Below, one piece after another: positions 1 to 11,679 of a stretch of 64,000 nt of DNA (the first letter of the stretch is position 1; every line of letters starts with the position of its first letter). Source of the DNA: Cadophora sp. MPI-SDFR-AT-0126 (Eukaryota > Ascomycota > Leotiomycetes > Helotiales > Ploettnerulaceae); contig JAGMVK010000012.1 in the NCBI GenBank assembly GCA_020747065.1, forward strand, positions 930,001 to 994,000. Reading direction: 5' to 3'. The notes beneath the pieces are model-generated. The model did no database searches and was not told the DNA's origin. It was given only the letters and a program-made list of their open reading frames with translations. Position numbers and translations under genes: made by a program.

Positions 1-2586
1 TACAGGAGATGGGCATCGACAAGATAGGGGACCGGGTGAGGCTGTTCCTCAACATCAAGAAACTGAGGACGAAAGCCTATGCCAATCAAAAGAAGAGGAA
101 TAGAGTGAGTTAAAAAGTTGACGACAATCTACTTCTCTCCATACTGATATTACTAGGACTCCTTCGCTGGTCTTGAAACGTTTACCCCTTCGTCAACCGG
201 CTCGCCGAAACCTCTCAACTCCGCAAGAGCGATACCGACTCCATCCGCGAACAAGAGATACTCGAGACAGTTCGATGGCTTCAACCCAGCCACAGCCATC
301 CCAGAGAATGTCAGCAAACCACCTTCAAGACCCAGCTCACCACTAGCTGGATCGGAAGCTCGAGTTGCCAGACAGGCAAGATACGGTGTCCTGAGCCCAG
401 CAGAGATCTCAAGACGAGAGAATGCCCAAGGATACTTCAACGGCGCAAGCAATCCTTCAAGTGCTGCGACAATAAGTGGTAGACGGCCTGGAACTCCTGG
501 AGACGGACAACCGCAGACTGCACGACTGATTCACAATCATACCCGTGGCAACGGTAGTATTGACGGCTCATTAATGGCCCAACTACCACAGAATCAAGAC
601 ATCATCAGAGTCATTTCATCTGGGGGACTAACCAAGGTTGTGCGGATTGTGGATTGCCAATCATGCGACGAAGTCATGAGGTTAACGTTAAGGAAATTTG
701 GATATCGGGAGGATCACGATAGGAACTACTGCTTCTATGTACTGAATGGTGTCGATCCCGACCCTAGCCAATGTCGAAGGTTACCTGAGGCCGACCTGTG
801 GAGGATCATCAAGGATACCAGAAGACCAGAACGGAATCGACTTATATTACGGAAGATCCATCAAGGCGAGCCTGGAGAGGCCGAGCTTCAACGAGCAGCC
901 AGCATTGCAATGGAAGAGACTGCCACCAACAGAAGCCGCTTACCAGAGGGTATGGACAAACGAAGCCAGCTAAAGGTCCAACAAGTTTTGGGCGAGACTT
1001 TCAACGATGGACCTCAACACCCACTTTCGCCGGCGTCATTCCAATCCGGAACTTCAGCTGTTTCCGCTGGTGAACGGGAACGTAATGTTTATAATGCGGC
1101 AAAGGATCTAGAGAGGCCACCATCCATGGAGCAACCAAGAGACACCGCAAGACCTCGACCCAGTGGGAAGAAGGGTGTTCTTCGACAGTTCTTTGGCCAA
1201 AGACCTCCCAGCGAATTGATCACTTCGGATTTGACGACATATTTCCCAGATCATCCACGTGAGGAGATCGATCGTACCGCGAGGCTCTCGTTACGAAGAT
1301 CGACTCGTCTGAGCAAGGTCAACAGTCGCTTAAGTGTCGCCAGCAACTTGAGCTTCGCGTCAAGTGTTGCCGATGCACCACCCATGCCGACAATTGCCGA
1401 CACATGGCTCAGCGGCAACAGCCAGCTCGCAAAAGTCAGACCTTTGGATCTGTCAAGGGGTAACAGCGGACGCTACAGAGACTCCGTAGCGTCATCAATG
1501 CTGGAACGTGTCCAGGAAGAATCACCCATTGAACCAAACCGAAAATCATATGTCTCCTTTGACAGTGGTTCCGACACTACTAATGTCAATGTCACCGACC
1601 CTGATGGAAACGTCATTCAGAACAGCTACTTCGAAGATGGGAGTACAGAAGCTGGCGGCTCTCTGAGAGAGATCAGTCAAGCTCTGAACGACGATGGAGA
1701 GGATGAAGACGAGGAACTACAAAGTTTCTTGGCCGGCGACTCCTGGGATGACAGCAAGTGGATGAAGGGTGCTCTCATTGGTCAAGGTTCATTCGGCAGT
1801 GTGTACCTTGCTCTTCACGCCGTCACTGGAGAACTTCTTGCAGTGAAGCAAGTCGAGGCACCGTCACCTGGAGCAAACAGTCAGAGCGACGCCAGGAAGA
1901 AGAGCATGATCGATGCTTTGAAGCGCGAGATCAGCCTTCTGAGAGACCTTCAACACCCCAACATTGTCCAGTATCTTGGAGCGAGTTCTTCCGCCGAACA
2001 TCTCAATATTTTCTTGGAGTACGTTCCTGGTGGATCAGTGCAGACAATGTTGAACTCATATGGAGCTCTTCGGGAACCCCTTATCCGCAATTTCGTCAGA
2101 CAGATTGTCACTGGCCTTGCATACCTCCACGGCCGAGAGATCATCCACAGAGACATTAAGGGTGCCAACATTCTTGTCGACAACAAAGGTGGTATCAAGA
2201 TCTCCGATTTCGGCATCTCGAAGAAGATCGAAGCGTCAAATATCCTCGGCGGCGCTGGCAACAACAAGAATCGACCATCTCTCCAGGGGTCTGTTTTCTG
2301 GATGGCTCCCGAGGTCGTCAAGCAAACTTCATACACCCGAAAGGCTGATATCTGGTCTCTTGGATGTCTTGTCGTCGAAATGATGACTGGAACCCATCCC
2401 TTCCCTGATTGCTCTCAACTACAAGCCATCTTTAAGATTGGCGGTGCAAAGATCAGCCCCACGATTCCAGATCATGCCAGCGAAGAGGCCCAGATATTCC
2501 TAAAGTCTGCCTTCGAGGTCGACCACACTAAACGACCAAGTGCTGAAGAGCTACTCTTCAGCCCGTTTCTCAACCCCATGACATAG
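1..2586 (+). CDS. STE11: STE11-type MAP kinase kinase kinase, 5'-truncated by window edge
   Basis: Top kinase (MAPKKK) of the fungal mating/invasive-growth cascade, expected to phosphorylate a STE7-type MAPKK in the cytoplasm. Visible exons are 3-104 and 157-2586, with intron 105-156 (GTGAGT..CTAG, phase 0). The window opens inside a SAM domain (residues EMGIDKIGDRVRLFLNIKKL), known in this family to bind the STE50 adaptor. A Ras-binding/RA-like domain follows at about 595-880 (DIIRVISSGGLTKVVRIVDC onward). A low-complexity Ser-rich linker comes next. The kinase domain lies at about 1758-2568, with P-loop GQGSFGSVY, lysine in AVKQV, HRDIKGANIL, DFGISKK and APEVV. About 843 residues are visible, ending in FLNPMT. 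The start codon and the first part of the SAM domain lie upstream of the window. Family assignment is firm; pathway role is inferred from the family. Confidence 0.95.
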
Positions 2587-3553
2587 GTCTGGGCGGAACG
2601 AGATCAACGATACATATCACGCAGCGAATGTTTCTTCGCAACTCTTTTATCTGCATTGCAAGCGCTTGTCATTGCATAGCATAGCACGGCGGGCAAGGAA
2701 CATTTCTTTTTTTTCTATCTCAACGGACAACGCAACTTTCTTGTATACACACCTTTTTTTCCTTCTACACTCCATGATGTTTTTATGACGAATGAAGGAA
2801 GAATTCCCATATATGGCGGGCGCGGGGAGGCAGAAAGCGGGTCAGATGCATAGAGCGTTTTACTGGTCGGAGTCGATATGAAGATCGTTATGGTGCTGAC
2901 TGGCTGAATGGATTCATTGGTATTGACCATGTCAAAATGTAAGGAGAGTGGATATCTTAATTGATTGGCCGACCTCTGGTAGATCGATGGTGTAGAATAT
3001 AGAGTGGTTGATAAATATGAAGAACAAATATCCCAACCAAAAACTGACACAACCCTTCCCTTAACTCGCTGTGTTGTGCTGAGCGTTGATTATCACGTGC
3101 CGGACTATTATTAGCTCCCTTCGAGTTCAGCTGCTTGGTTTCCAGACTTCTGTTCGGCGCTGCAACGAAGAAGTGTTCAGGTCCATTTTCTGCCTCATTA
3201 CTTTGTCTTTTGCCCCATCGTCTGGCAAGGACAAGGTACTTTAATGAGCAATCACGGGAAGCCGACGATAAGCTAAGCGAATGCTTACATCCAACTCTCT
3301 GGGACAGCACTCCAGGAATCAACACTGTGAGCACCTATCCCTGTTACTTGTACCACGCTCGCTACGCACTACATCTCTCACCGTCTTCATCTCTCTACTC
3401 AAATGACAAGCTCAGACGCCAGAACCTGACCATCTGAACTCACCCATCTCTGTTCTACCAAACTACTTCTCAGCATACCAGCTCCTAAGCCCAACTTATC
3501 CTACAGTCAGCGAAACATCCACATTACCACAGCATATATTCTGCAACCCTGCA
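2587..3553. other. intergenic: STE11 3' UTR and promoter of the next gene
   Basis: No supported gene. The first ~200 bases after the STE11 stop are T-rich and probably hold the 3' UTR and poly(A) region. From about 3340 to 3553 the sequence is C/T/A-rich with runs such as catctctcaccgtcttc, typical of a fungal transcription start and 5' leader for the gene at 3554. Short antisense ORFs at 2715-3334 resemble no family. Confidence 0.5.
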
Positions 3554-4308
3554 ATGGCAGCTACCACCAATACACCACGTCTCTACTTCGCCTACGGCTC
3601 CAACCTCTCACTCACCCAAATGGCTCGTCGCTGCCCGAAGTCAACATACCATTCTCTTGCTGTGCTGAGAGGTTGGAGGTGGGTGATTGGGCCGAGGGGG
3701 TATGCTAATGTTGTGAAATCTGAGACGAGATCGAAATTAAAGCTTGAGCCTGGAAGTGAGATTCATGACGGGAGTGGAGAAGATGTAGGTAGTGCGGAAG
3801 AGGCTAAGGTGCCAGATGAGGTGTACGGCTTATTGTATGTCCTGGATGAAGAAGATGAAAAGGCGTTGGATATAGCGGAAGGTGTACCGGATTGCTATGT
3901 CAAAATGATGCTGGGTGTTGAGGCTTTCGGTGGAGATGAAATGGGGAATGGAGTAAAGAGTAATGAGGTTGAGGTGTTGGTTTATGTTGACGTTGCGAGG
4001 ACTGGAATCGGTGTTTGTAAGGAGGAGTAAGTATCAGATGTCACCATTCCGATTCATGGTCCTTCCACCTATCTCATCCTACTATGTGCTCGTTAGAGTT
4101 TTTCAAATTCGGGGTGAGATACATGCCGAAGCCCGATGCTGACCTTTCAACTAGATATGTCGCGCGGATGAACAGAGGCATCACAGATGCGGTTGAGAGA
4201 GGCATGCCGCAAAGTTACGTAGACCGAGTACTGAGGAAGTGGGTCAGAGATGAAGATGTGCCGAGGGATGGAGATGTAGAAGACCCTTTTTTCCCGGGTC
4301 GAAAGTAA
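3554..4308 (+). CDS. gamma-glutamylcyclotransferase-like (AIG2/GGCT fold) protein
   Basis: Exons are 3554-4026 and 4155-4308 (208 aa). The N-terminus LYFAYGSNLSLTQMARRCP holds the YGSN nucleotide-like loop that defines the GGCT/AIG2 fold. DEVYGLLYVLDEEDEKALDIAEG supplies the acidic catalytic-region Glu (EG) typical of cyclotransferases. Intron 4027-4154 (128 nt) uses donor GTAAGT, branch gctgac at 4137-4142 and acceptor CTAG. Splicing restores the family sequence KEEYVARMNRGI across the junction. A start inside the second exon (4084) would give a non-conserved leader and is rejected. Relatives release 5-oxoproline from gamma-glutamyl peptides, but many fungal members have no tested substrate, so the substrate is unknown. 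Likely cytosolic: no signal peptide or membrane segment is seen. Confidence 0.85.
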
Positions 4309-6622
4309 GGTCTGAATCGGTCATTAGACTCTGCTTTTGCTGCCTCAACAGTATGTCAGTATAGCGCAGGGGTCTTTTGATATATGACATCTTTCAATTT
4401 AAGCAACTTTCTTGAAGTCTTGATTGATAATTGAATCCGGAAAGTTCTCGACGAGAGCCCTCGATAGTCTGAGGCTGCCTAGGTACTGGCCTCTCCTACA
4501 CACCCCACGAGAATAAGCGAGAGAATAAGGGGCAAATCAATAGAAGAAAATCCGCAGACATCCTGCGTATGCGATTAACTAAACTATGTGCTGCCTATCA
4601 CCTTGTCTAACACTAAGAGCACTAGAATTGATCACCAATGCAATCCGTCTGGAACCTATTGTCCCTACTTGAAAAATTCATGCAATCGAACCGATCCCTA
4701 AACTTTCGGCATCTGCAATAAATCGAGCTACCTTCATTGGGTCTCGAATTGAAGCGATATCTTATCCACCAGTCACGACAACCCAGCCGAAAAGATGAGA
4801 TGAACGAGCAGAAGTAAAAGTCGAAGGGCAAGATTGGAAGGTTGGAAAGGGTGGCGCATATTGAAAGTCAAAGAAAAAATCTACCGTGAATGATCGTGCA
4901 TGCGCATTGGAAAAGGCTTAACCTTATTGCCATTAAGAGTCCCGGTGACCGAGTTTTGAATAGTGTCATCGCCACGAAAAGAATGAAGTGAAGACGATGT
5001 GTAACATGTGTATGGTTTTCGGCAGTATGTTTTTGAATATGTAGGCATGTACCTACCTCCTACGGCACGTTAGTCCATCTTCCCCATCTGCTTCATCCTT
5101 TGCATACATAACACATTCTTTCCCACCTCACAACCTCGCGATGTTGCTAGTCAACAACTTCCTCCCCCTGTAGCTCTTATGCCTGGCACTTCTGGAAAGC
5201 ATCAGCCCTATCAGAGGCGTAGCCATCGTAGCTCGCTTGGCGAGGGCATTCATCTCGTGATATGAATAGAAGTTGGGCGGATTATGAAAGTCTTATATTT
5301 TCTCTAATGCCGATCATTCTTAGCTTTCATCAAAGTTCATCTCTGTGGAACTTGAATAGTCTAGCCTAGAAAGATCGGGTGCGACTAAGACTCCTGAGGA
5401 TTCTTCGGAGTGGTTCCTAGAGGGACATAATATGTTACAAGCCAGCAAGCCAGTAAGATACAAAAGTCATCTGTGAAACATGGATCCCATACTACCGGGA
5501 TGGTGGACCTGCTGTTAATGGACTTCATATTTCATCGTGCAAATGAACTAAGCGGCGGCAGACATGAAGCCGATCTGCTCGGGGCAAATCGCTATGCAGT
5601 CTTCTTTTTCATAAGGGTAGTAAGAACGATGGGTGTTCTCAATGAACCTGGCGCTCAACGTGCGCTCCCGTCTGGATTATGTGCAAGTCTCAAGACCAAG
5701 CCTTGGAGATGAGGATCTCAATCATTTCCGCCACATCAACATTCAAGTAGGCTTGCCAGATAACTTACATAGCAAGCGTCAAAGTGAGATAGACAAGAAT
5801 AGCAGAATGACAACATAAGTAGAGCCATTAAGAAACCAGTGCTGGGCATGAGGCATCTCAAGATTATGTGAGAGTGGAGCTTTATTCAGAATGCGGGCAA
5901 CGAAGCAGCGGTAACATAGCTAAAAGAAAAGCTTCAAGACACATATGGGCAGCAGAGCCAAGTGGTCCAAGTCCTGGCGTCAATGTCGAAAGGGGAAAAC
6001 CCAGATGGCATCGTTTTGTAGTTGCATGTGTTGCATTTGAATTCCTCAAGATCACTCTCTCGAGTTTGAAATATGGATACAACGCGAGCGGGCGTCTGAA
6101 CAGTATGTTCGTCAAAAGCCAGAATAGTGAGACGAGATGCTTTCATACAAGCCGTTGCCAAAGAACACTTGAATGAGGCGAACTTCAGTCGTGACTCAGA
6201 CTTGACTCGAAATGACCCAGCTGAAGAACCAGAATTGGAGGAGAACTGACAATGAGTACCCGACAAAGTAACAATGACTGTCGAGTACTCAATGTCGACC
6301 CTTTATCCACTCGCTAGGTCAGAATTGACGAATGTTCGTGGTGATTGTCATGGTGATTGTTCTCATAGTGACTGTTGAGGTGCAAAGCCTCACAGCCTCA
6401 CAGCCTCACGGCTGAAGTGGAAGGGGAAGGGGACGCGCTAGTGCACGTGCCTCGAAGCCTTTGAAAGACCCTAAATATCGCCTCGCTCTTGCACCCACAA
6501 TCCCACGTCACCCGCAAAACACTGAAAAGATCGATCTTGACACTGTGTACTGCAGAGTCAAGTATCTATCTACAAGGATCTTCTCGACACATCGAGCGCT
6601 CACTGCGCCATCAACCACCGAG
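4309..6622. other. 2.3-kb intergenic region without a supported gene
   Basis: Both strands hold only short ORFs (about 60-110 codons). A pair of overlapping opposite-strand ORFs at 5868-6176 (+) and 5934-6266 (-) is open for ~100 codons each, but neither shows a domain, a good start context or convincing composition. The stretch 6300-6622 contains a short repeat (cctcacagcctcacagcctcacggc, near 6389) and then the C-rich leader of eRF1. No tRNA was seen. A noncoding transcript cannot be excluded. Confidence 0.4.
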
Positions 6623-8085
6623 ATGAGCGACGCCCAAGCAAACGAGGCGGAGAAGAACATCGAGATCTGGAAGGTGAAGAAACTCATCAAACGACTAGAA
6701 GCGGCCAGAGGAAATGGAACTTCCATGATTTCCCTGATTATTCGTGAGTCTTAGAGGACAGTTTGTGGCGGGCCAGCTCTGACTCGAATAATAGCGCCCA
6801 AGGACCAAGTTTCTCGAGCAGCGAAGATGTTGGCTGAAGAATACGTGCGCTTTGTCCCCATTCCCCCATTCTGTTGTGTTGTGCTAAAATATGCGTAGGG
6901 AACCGCATCAAACATCAAATCCAGAGTCAATCGTCAATCCGTCTTGTCTGCCATTACGTCTACACAACAGAGATTGAAGTTGTACAACAAGGTCCCTCCA
7001 AATGGATTGGTAGTCTATTGTGGTGAAATCTTGACATCTGAGGGCAAGGAGAGAAAGGTTAACATCGACTTTGAACCCTTCAAGCCTATCAACACTTCTC
7101 TATACCTTTGCGACAACAAATTTCATACCGAGGCTCTCGCCGAACTCCTGGAGTCGGACCAGAAATTTGGTTTCATTATTATGGATGGTAACGGAGCCCT
7201 TTTCGGAACTCTGAGTGGTAACACCCGCGATGTCGTTCACAAATTCTCCGTCGATTTGCCAAAGAAACACGGTCGTGGTGGACAATCGGCCCTTCGTTTT
7301 GCCCGTCTCAGAGAAGAGAAGCGCCACAACTACGTCCGCAAGGTTGCTGAGCTGGCGGTCCAAAATTTCATTACAGCCGACAAAGTCAACGTTGCTGGAA
7401 TTATCTTGGCAGGCTCAGCTGATTTTAAAAACGACCTGAACCAGTCCGACCTGTTCGATAACCGTCTTCAAACCAAGGTTATTAAAGTTGTGGATGTTTC
7501 TTATGGTGGTGAGAATGGTTTCAACCAAGCTATTGAGCTCTCAGCCGAGACTCTCAGCAACGTCAAGTTCATCCAGGAGAAGAAGCTCATTGGAAAGTAC
7601 TTTGAGGAGATCAGTCAGGATTCCGGTCGTGTTTGCTATGGTGTTGAAGACACTTTAAAGGCATTGGAATTGGGAGCCGTCGAAATTCTCATCGTTTTTG
7701 AGAACCTCGAAATCAATCGATGGACCCTCAAGGATGTCAACGGAAATCTAACCATCCTCCATACCACCAAACAACAAGAGGCTGCCAACCGAGACCAATT
7801 CATGGACAGGGAAACTGGACAGGAGATGGAAGTCGTCTCCCAGGAGTCCTTCCTGGAATGGATCGCTGAGAAGTACAAGGACTTTGGAGCAACCCTGGAG
7901 TTTGTTTCCGATCGTTCCAGTGAAGGTAACCAATTCGTCAAGGGATTTGGTGGAATTGGTGGCCTTCTCCGCTACAAGGTCAACTTTGAGCAGTTGGCCG
8001 AAGTTGACGATGACGATGACTACTACGACGGTATGTGTGATGCCTCGCAAATCATTAGGACTCTACTGACCCGAAATCAGATTGA
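6623..8085 (+). CDS. SUP45: eukaryotic peptide chain release factor 1 (eRF1)
   Basis: Recognises all three stop codons in the ribosomal A site and triggers peptide release with eRF3; cytosolic. Exons are 6623-6743, 6795-6844, 6899-8030 and 8081-8085 (435 aa, the usual fungal length). The TASNIKS motif is at 6902-6922 (NIKS 6911-6922). YLCDNKF fits the YxCxxxF stop-recognition motif. The catalytic GGQ is at 7277-7285 within [10 protein letters not shown]. The acidic tail ends DDDDDYYDD. Splice sites: GTGAGT/TAG, GTGCGC/TAG, and GTATGT/CAG with branch ctactgac. The last coding exon holds only five coding bases (at-TGA). The stop is followed by C (TGAC), a leaky context, and the frame stays open for 58 more codons to TGA at 8260. 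A likely 3'-UTR intron follows at 8285-8338. Earlier annotation could easily miss the final intron and extend the protein wrongly. Confidence 0.96.
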
Positions 8086-8284
8086 CAATCTGAAGCCCTC
8101 GCATTGGGCGAGGAACCAACTCTTGTCCCGTCAAGTCAGAATCTGTCACCTCGCACCAGTGCCGTGCAGCAGATCAGACATCAGCCGACCCCGGTTGGCT
8201 TTCGCCAGAGCAGTGCTGTGTCAAGACCCAGCCCTCTCCGGTCCGTCACGACGGTTACTTGAGTTGATCAAATGGATACCAGAG

Positions 8285-8338
8285 GTATGGAAAAACTCAG
8301 TCAAAGTCCCCGGCAGTTTTGCTAATAGTTTGCCGTAG
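8285..8338 (+). other. predicted 3'-UTR intron of eRF1
   Basis: Donor gag|GTATGG, branch-like tttgctaatag at about 8319-8329 and acceptor ccgtag give a 54-nt intron of the same size and style as the coding introns of this gene. It lies 199 nt past the normal stop (8085) and 22 nt past the next in-frame stop (8262). Coding potential around it is low, so it belongs to the untranslated tail. Not confirmed by transcripts. Confidence 0.55.
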
Positions 8339-9016
8339 AATGAACACATCGCCCGTTGGGGACACTCTGATGTTTGCATGAAAGTGTGGAAAATTGCGCG
8401 AGACGGATTGCTTATTACCAGCGACCATGTTTGTATTTTGAGATTTGCTACGCAAGGTACAAGGAGGTTCGATCCCCGTTTGATGGGTTGAACCAGGAGC
8501 AATTCAAGACTTAATTTGGACCACACATTTCTTCAGTGAACATCTAATTGCGGCACTGGTAATTATGGTGTCAAGTACTGTCCTTACACTCGGCCTTTTC
8601 CCCCGTCAACAGGTGATCATGAGTAATACAGATATGCACCTTATCAGCACAGTCACTTATGGATACAGCATAATTGATGTCAAAGCATCAGGAAATAATC
8701 TGCATTTAAAGTCTCTACGACCAAAATATCTCAGCAAGAGCAGCCGGTTGGAAACGGAAGGTGGGGTTGGAGGGGCAAGGCTAGCCGATACGCGGGGCAA
8801 AATTATCTCGGAGCTTCAGTTGTTTGAATCAGAATCGATAACCTCGATAACAATCACAATCGACAAACAGCAGCGGCGCCGAATCAGATGGGATAATGCG
8901 GCAGCCAACAGCAGTGCTTTGATGCCTAGAATCGTTTCATCTTTCTGAAATCGCAACATTGAAACAACAAACCAATCCATCCACATCGCTGTTGCTCACC
9001 ACCAACATCAAGCATC
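8339..9016. other. intergenic: end of eRF1 transcript and PHA2 leader
   Basis: No supported gene. A 127-codon ORF at 8565-8948 has no recognisable domain and overlaps the region expected to contain the upstream gene's 3' end and the promoter of the next. The last 60 bases (acatcgctgttgctcaccac..) look like a fungal leader with an A/C-rich start context at 9017. Confidence 0.45.
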
Positions 9017-10129
9017 ATGGCATCACAAAAGGACGAACACGATCGTCGTGTCCCTAGAGTTTCTTTCCTTGGTCCCGTTTCTTCATACACTCATCAGGTA
9101 CCTACTCTTGCAGATGATGAACGCCCCCCTTGGTCCTTTGGACTGACAGACTTCGACATTGCTCAGGCGGCCCTCACTACTTTCGAGTCCGATCGATACG
9201 ACTACCAACCCGCGATCACCATTACAGGTACCGAGATTATATTTGGGATTTTCTCAGCCATCTAATCGTGGGATCTAGATGTCTTCGAAGCAGTTCAGTC
9301 TGGCGAAGCGGCATTGGGTGTTGTCCCGTTCGAGAATTCTACAAATGGAGCGGTTGTGTATACCTTCGAGCTTCTAGCAGATCGACATGACCGATTTCCA
9401 GATGTCACAGTCTGCGCTGAAGCCTATCTCGATGTCAGTCACTGCCTCCTGGGCAAGAAATGCGGAAGCACAGATTCTCCCGACATGTCTGGCGCCTGCA
9501 CTCCTACGATGTTGACCCCGACCCCTCTCAAGCCCCGAGTATCTCCTCTCCACAGCGTCAAGCATGTCAAGCGACTTCTGAGCCATCCCCAAGCCTTTGG
9601 ACAATGTGAAACATTCCTAGGTGTCTACTTAAAGGGCGTTGAGCGGGTAGATGTCAGTTCCACAAGCAGGGCAGCCGAGATGGTAAAAGAGGACACATCC
9701 GGTACAAGTGCAGCTATTGCGAGTATCCTCGCCGCCGACGTCCACGGCCTTGATGTGCTAGCCAAAGGGATTGAGGACCGGGAAGACAATACCACAAGAT
9801 TCTTGATTATTAGGAGAGGTATTGATGAGAAGGCAGGATCAGCAGACAAGACCAAGTCCCTCATTTCATTCAAGGTCGATCATGGTACGCCGGGTGCTCT
9901 GGCATCGGTGCTTCATTGCTTTCAGATCTATGGAATCAATCTTACCAGCATAAACAGCAGGCCGACCAAGATTGTCCCATTTCAGTACATTTTCTTCGTG
10001 GAATTCGAGGGTAGCAAGTTGCATGATCCGACGGGCATGGTGAAGAAGACGCTGGATGCTTTGGAAAGCTATGTACAGAGTTGGAGATGGTTGGGTAGCT
10101 GGGATGACAAGCTGAAGAAAAGGATATGA
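9017..10129 (+). CDS. PHA2: prephenate dehydratase (phenylalanine biosynthesis)
   Basis: Converts prephenate to phenylpyruvate, the committed step to phenylalanine; cytosolic. Exons are 9017-9097, 9167-9227 and 9279-10129 (330 aa). The catalytic domain begins RVSFLGPVSSYTHQ and continues AALTTFESDRY. The substrate-site loop is VVPFENSTNGAVV, and the active-site TRF is in NTTRFLIIRR. The C-terminal ACT domain (SFKVDHGTPGALASVLHCF..GINLTSINSRP) is the regulatory module that in this family binds phenylalanine for feedback inhibition. Intron 1 (9098-9166, GTACCT..CAG) is 69 nt, a multiple of three without a stop, so retention would insert 23 residues between strand and helix of the catalytic domain. 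Intron 2 is 9228-9278 (GTACCG..CTAG). Splicing both restores the family sequence. Confidence 0.94.
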
Positions 10130-10341
10130 GAAAAATGATATTGTTGGCAGGTCTGACATGTGTTGAGAGAAGAGCAAGCTCAAGCCTCTCGGGAGAGCTT
10201 GGTAGCTTGGACCAGCTCCGAAGCCGGCGTCTTATCGATAAGATTGACCTTTACCCCTGTCGCTGGAGACGGACAGAGCTTCGCGAGGATGGATAGCCTC
10301 ACCATAGAGAGCAAGGTCGCAAAAATAAACAACTACTTGAC

Positions 10342-11679
10342 ATGAAATCAACCACATTCTCTACTTTACGGCGCAACGGTGCTAATGTATTTCGGCCTAT
10401 ACTGAGACCTCGTCATGCAATAGCCCGATGCTCATCCGCGGAAACGATCTCACCTGCAGACATACCTACTGCGGAATCACCAGCCCTCCAAAACACTCTC
10501 CATGCCGAGCTCACATCCCGTCCTATAAATACATCAACTGACTACATCTCCCCCATTCCATGGAATCTCCTCAACGTATCCCTTTCAGACTTCCTACCGC
10601 CATCATGCCAACCACGTAGCTTCAAGCCAGTAGACTCAGAGGATCAAGCAGGCCCAGCAAACAACCCCAATTTCGTCAGCACACCGTTTCCCCAAGGCTA
10701 CCATCTAGTCTACTTCCCACCACCACTTACCGACAGAAGTCTCCTACCTGATGGTACCGATTCCCTCCACTCCCCAGGCGCGCCATTCATCAAGCGCCTC
10801 TGGGGAGGCGGCTCCCTCGTCTTTAACCAGGAAAAGAGACTCCAACTCGTACCCAACAGACTGGCCGTCTGCGGCGAGGAAATTACAAATGTGAAAGTTA
10901 AGGGCGTTGAAGGACAGGAAAAAGTCTTCGTGACGGTAAAAAGAAGGATAGCATCGTTGGCAGGTGGGGTTTTCAGAGCGGGCAATGCGGATAAGAAGAA
11001 GAGGCGGAGGGATGCGTTATTAAAAATGGATATGAAGCAGTTGGAGAAGAGGTATGGGACGGAGAGTGTTCGGCCGTGGGCGGTGGTTGAGGAAAGAAAT
11101 CTGGTATTTATGAGGGAGAAGTCGAGGGAGGAGGCGAAGGAGGATTTGGAGAAGGTGGGGAGGGTTGTGAAGCGTATGTTTTTTCTTCATAGATTGATTG
11201 AAAGGTTTTGGGGAGATGTTACTGAATGCAGCTTCGCAGCCACTCATACCCCCGACTTCAGCGTCTCCCTCACGCCAAATGCAGCACTCCTGTTCCGTTT
11301 CTCAGCCCTCTCCTTCAATGCCCACCGTATACATCTCGATCAGCAATACACACGAGAAGTAGAAGGCCATCGGAACCTCCTCGTCCACGGCCCTCTGACT
11401 TTAGTCCTCATGCTGTCAGTACTGAGGTCCCAGATCACGGAAGCGAAGATGGTGTTGCGTTTTGACTATAGGAATTTGGCGCCGCTGTATGTGGACGAGG
11501 AGATGAGGATTTGTGTTAGGAGGGATCCCGAGAGAGAGGACAAGTTGGATGTTTGGGTTGAAGGGAGGGACGGTGGACTGGCGGTCAAGGGGACTGCGAT
11601 TATTGGGGATGTGGAATTGGAAAGACAGAAGGAGACGAAGAGGGAGCCGGGATTTAAACAACTTGATCTTCGAGACTGA
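10342..11679 (+). CDS. hot-dog (MaoC-like) dehydratase, HTD2-type, probably mitochondrial
   Basis: Exons are 10342-11173 and 11240-11679 (423 aa). The N-terminus MKSTTFSTLRRNGANVFRPI is rich in Arg/Ser/Thr without acids and resembles a mitochondrial targeting peptide. The C-terminal half carries the hot-dog signature ALLFRFSALSFNAHRIHLD..HRNLLVHGPL. This is shared by 3-hydroxyacyl-thioester dehydratase 2 of mitochondrial fatty acid synthesis and by mesaconyl-C4-CoA hydratase-like proteins; the Asn-His pair matches the catalytic region. An N-terminal degenerate hot-dog is likely. Intron 11174-11239 (GTATGT..GCAG, 66 nt) is a multiple of three and stop-free, so an unspliced reading adds 22 residues; splicing gives the expected RVVKPTHTPDFS. 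The exact substrate is inferred. It starts 212 bp after PHA2 on the same strand. Confidence 0.82.
   Translation: MKSTTFSTLRRNGANVFRPILRPRHAIARCSSAETISPADIPTAESPALQNTLHAELTSRPINTSTDYISPIPWNLLNVSLSDFLPPSCQPRSFKPVDSEDQAGPANNPNFVSTPFPQGYHLVYFPPPLTDRSLLPDGTDSLHSPGAPFIKRLWGGGSLVFNQEKRLQLVPNRLAVCGEEITNVKVKGVEGQEKVFVTVKRRIASLAGGVFRAGNADKKKRRRDALLKMDMKQLEKRYGTESVRPWAVVEERNLVFMREKSREEAKEDLEKVGRVVKRMFFLHRLIERFWGDVTECSFAATHTPDFSVSLTPNAALLFRFSALSFNAHRIHLDQQYTREVEGHRNLLVHGPLTLVLMLSVLRSQITEAKMVLRFDYRNLAPLYVDEEMRICVRRDPEREDKLDVWVEGRDGGLAVKGTAIIGDVELERQKETKREPGFKQLDLRD

Noticed and set aside
4084..4154. Separate short gene beginning MCSLEFFKFG
   Set aside because: The segment is the intron of the cyclotransferase-like gene; donor, branch and acceptor are all present and the family sequence resumes at 4155.
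8031..8338. C-terminal extension of eRF1 from reading straight through 8031
   Set aside because: 8031-8080 has a full intron consensus and removing it gives the conserved eRF1 end YYDD-stop.
8440..8495. tRNA-like T-loop word ggttcgatcccc
   Set aside because: Flanking bases do not pair into a T stem or an acceptor stem, and no D-arm box A is in place.
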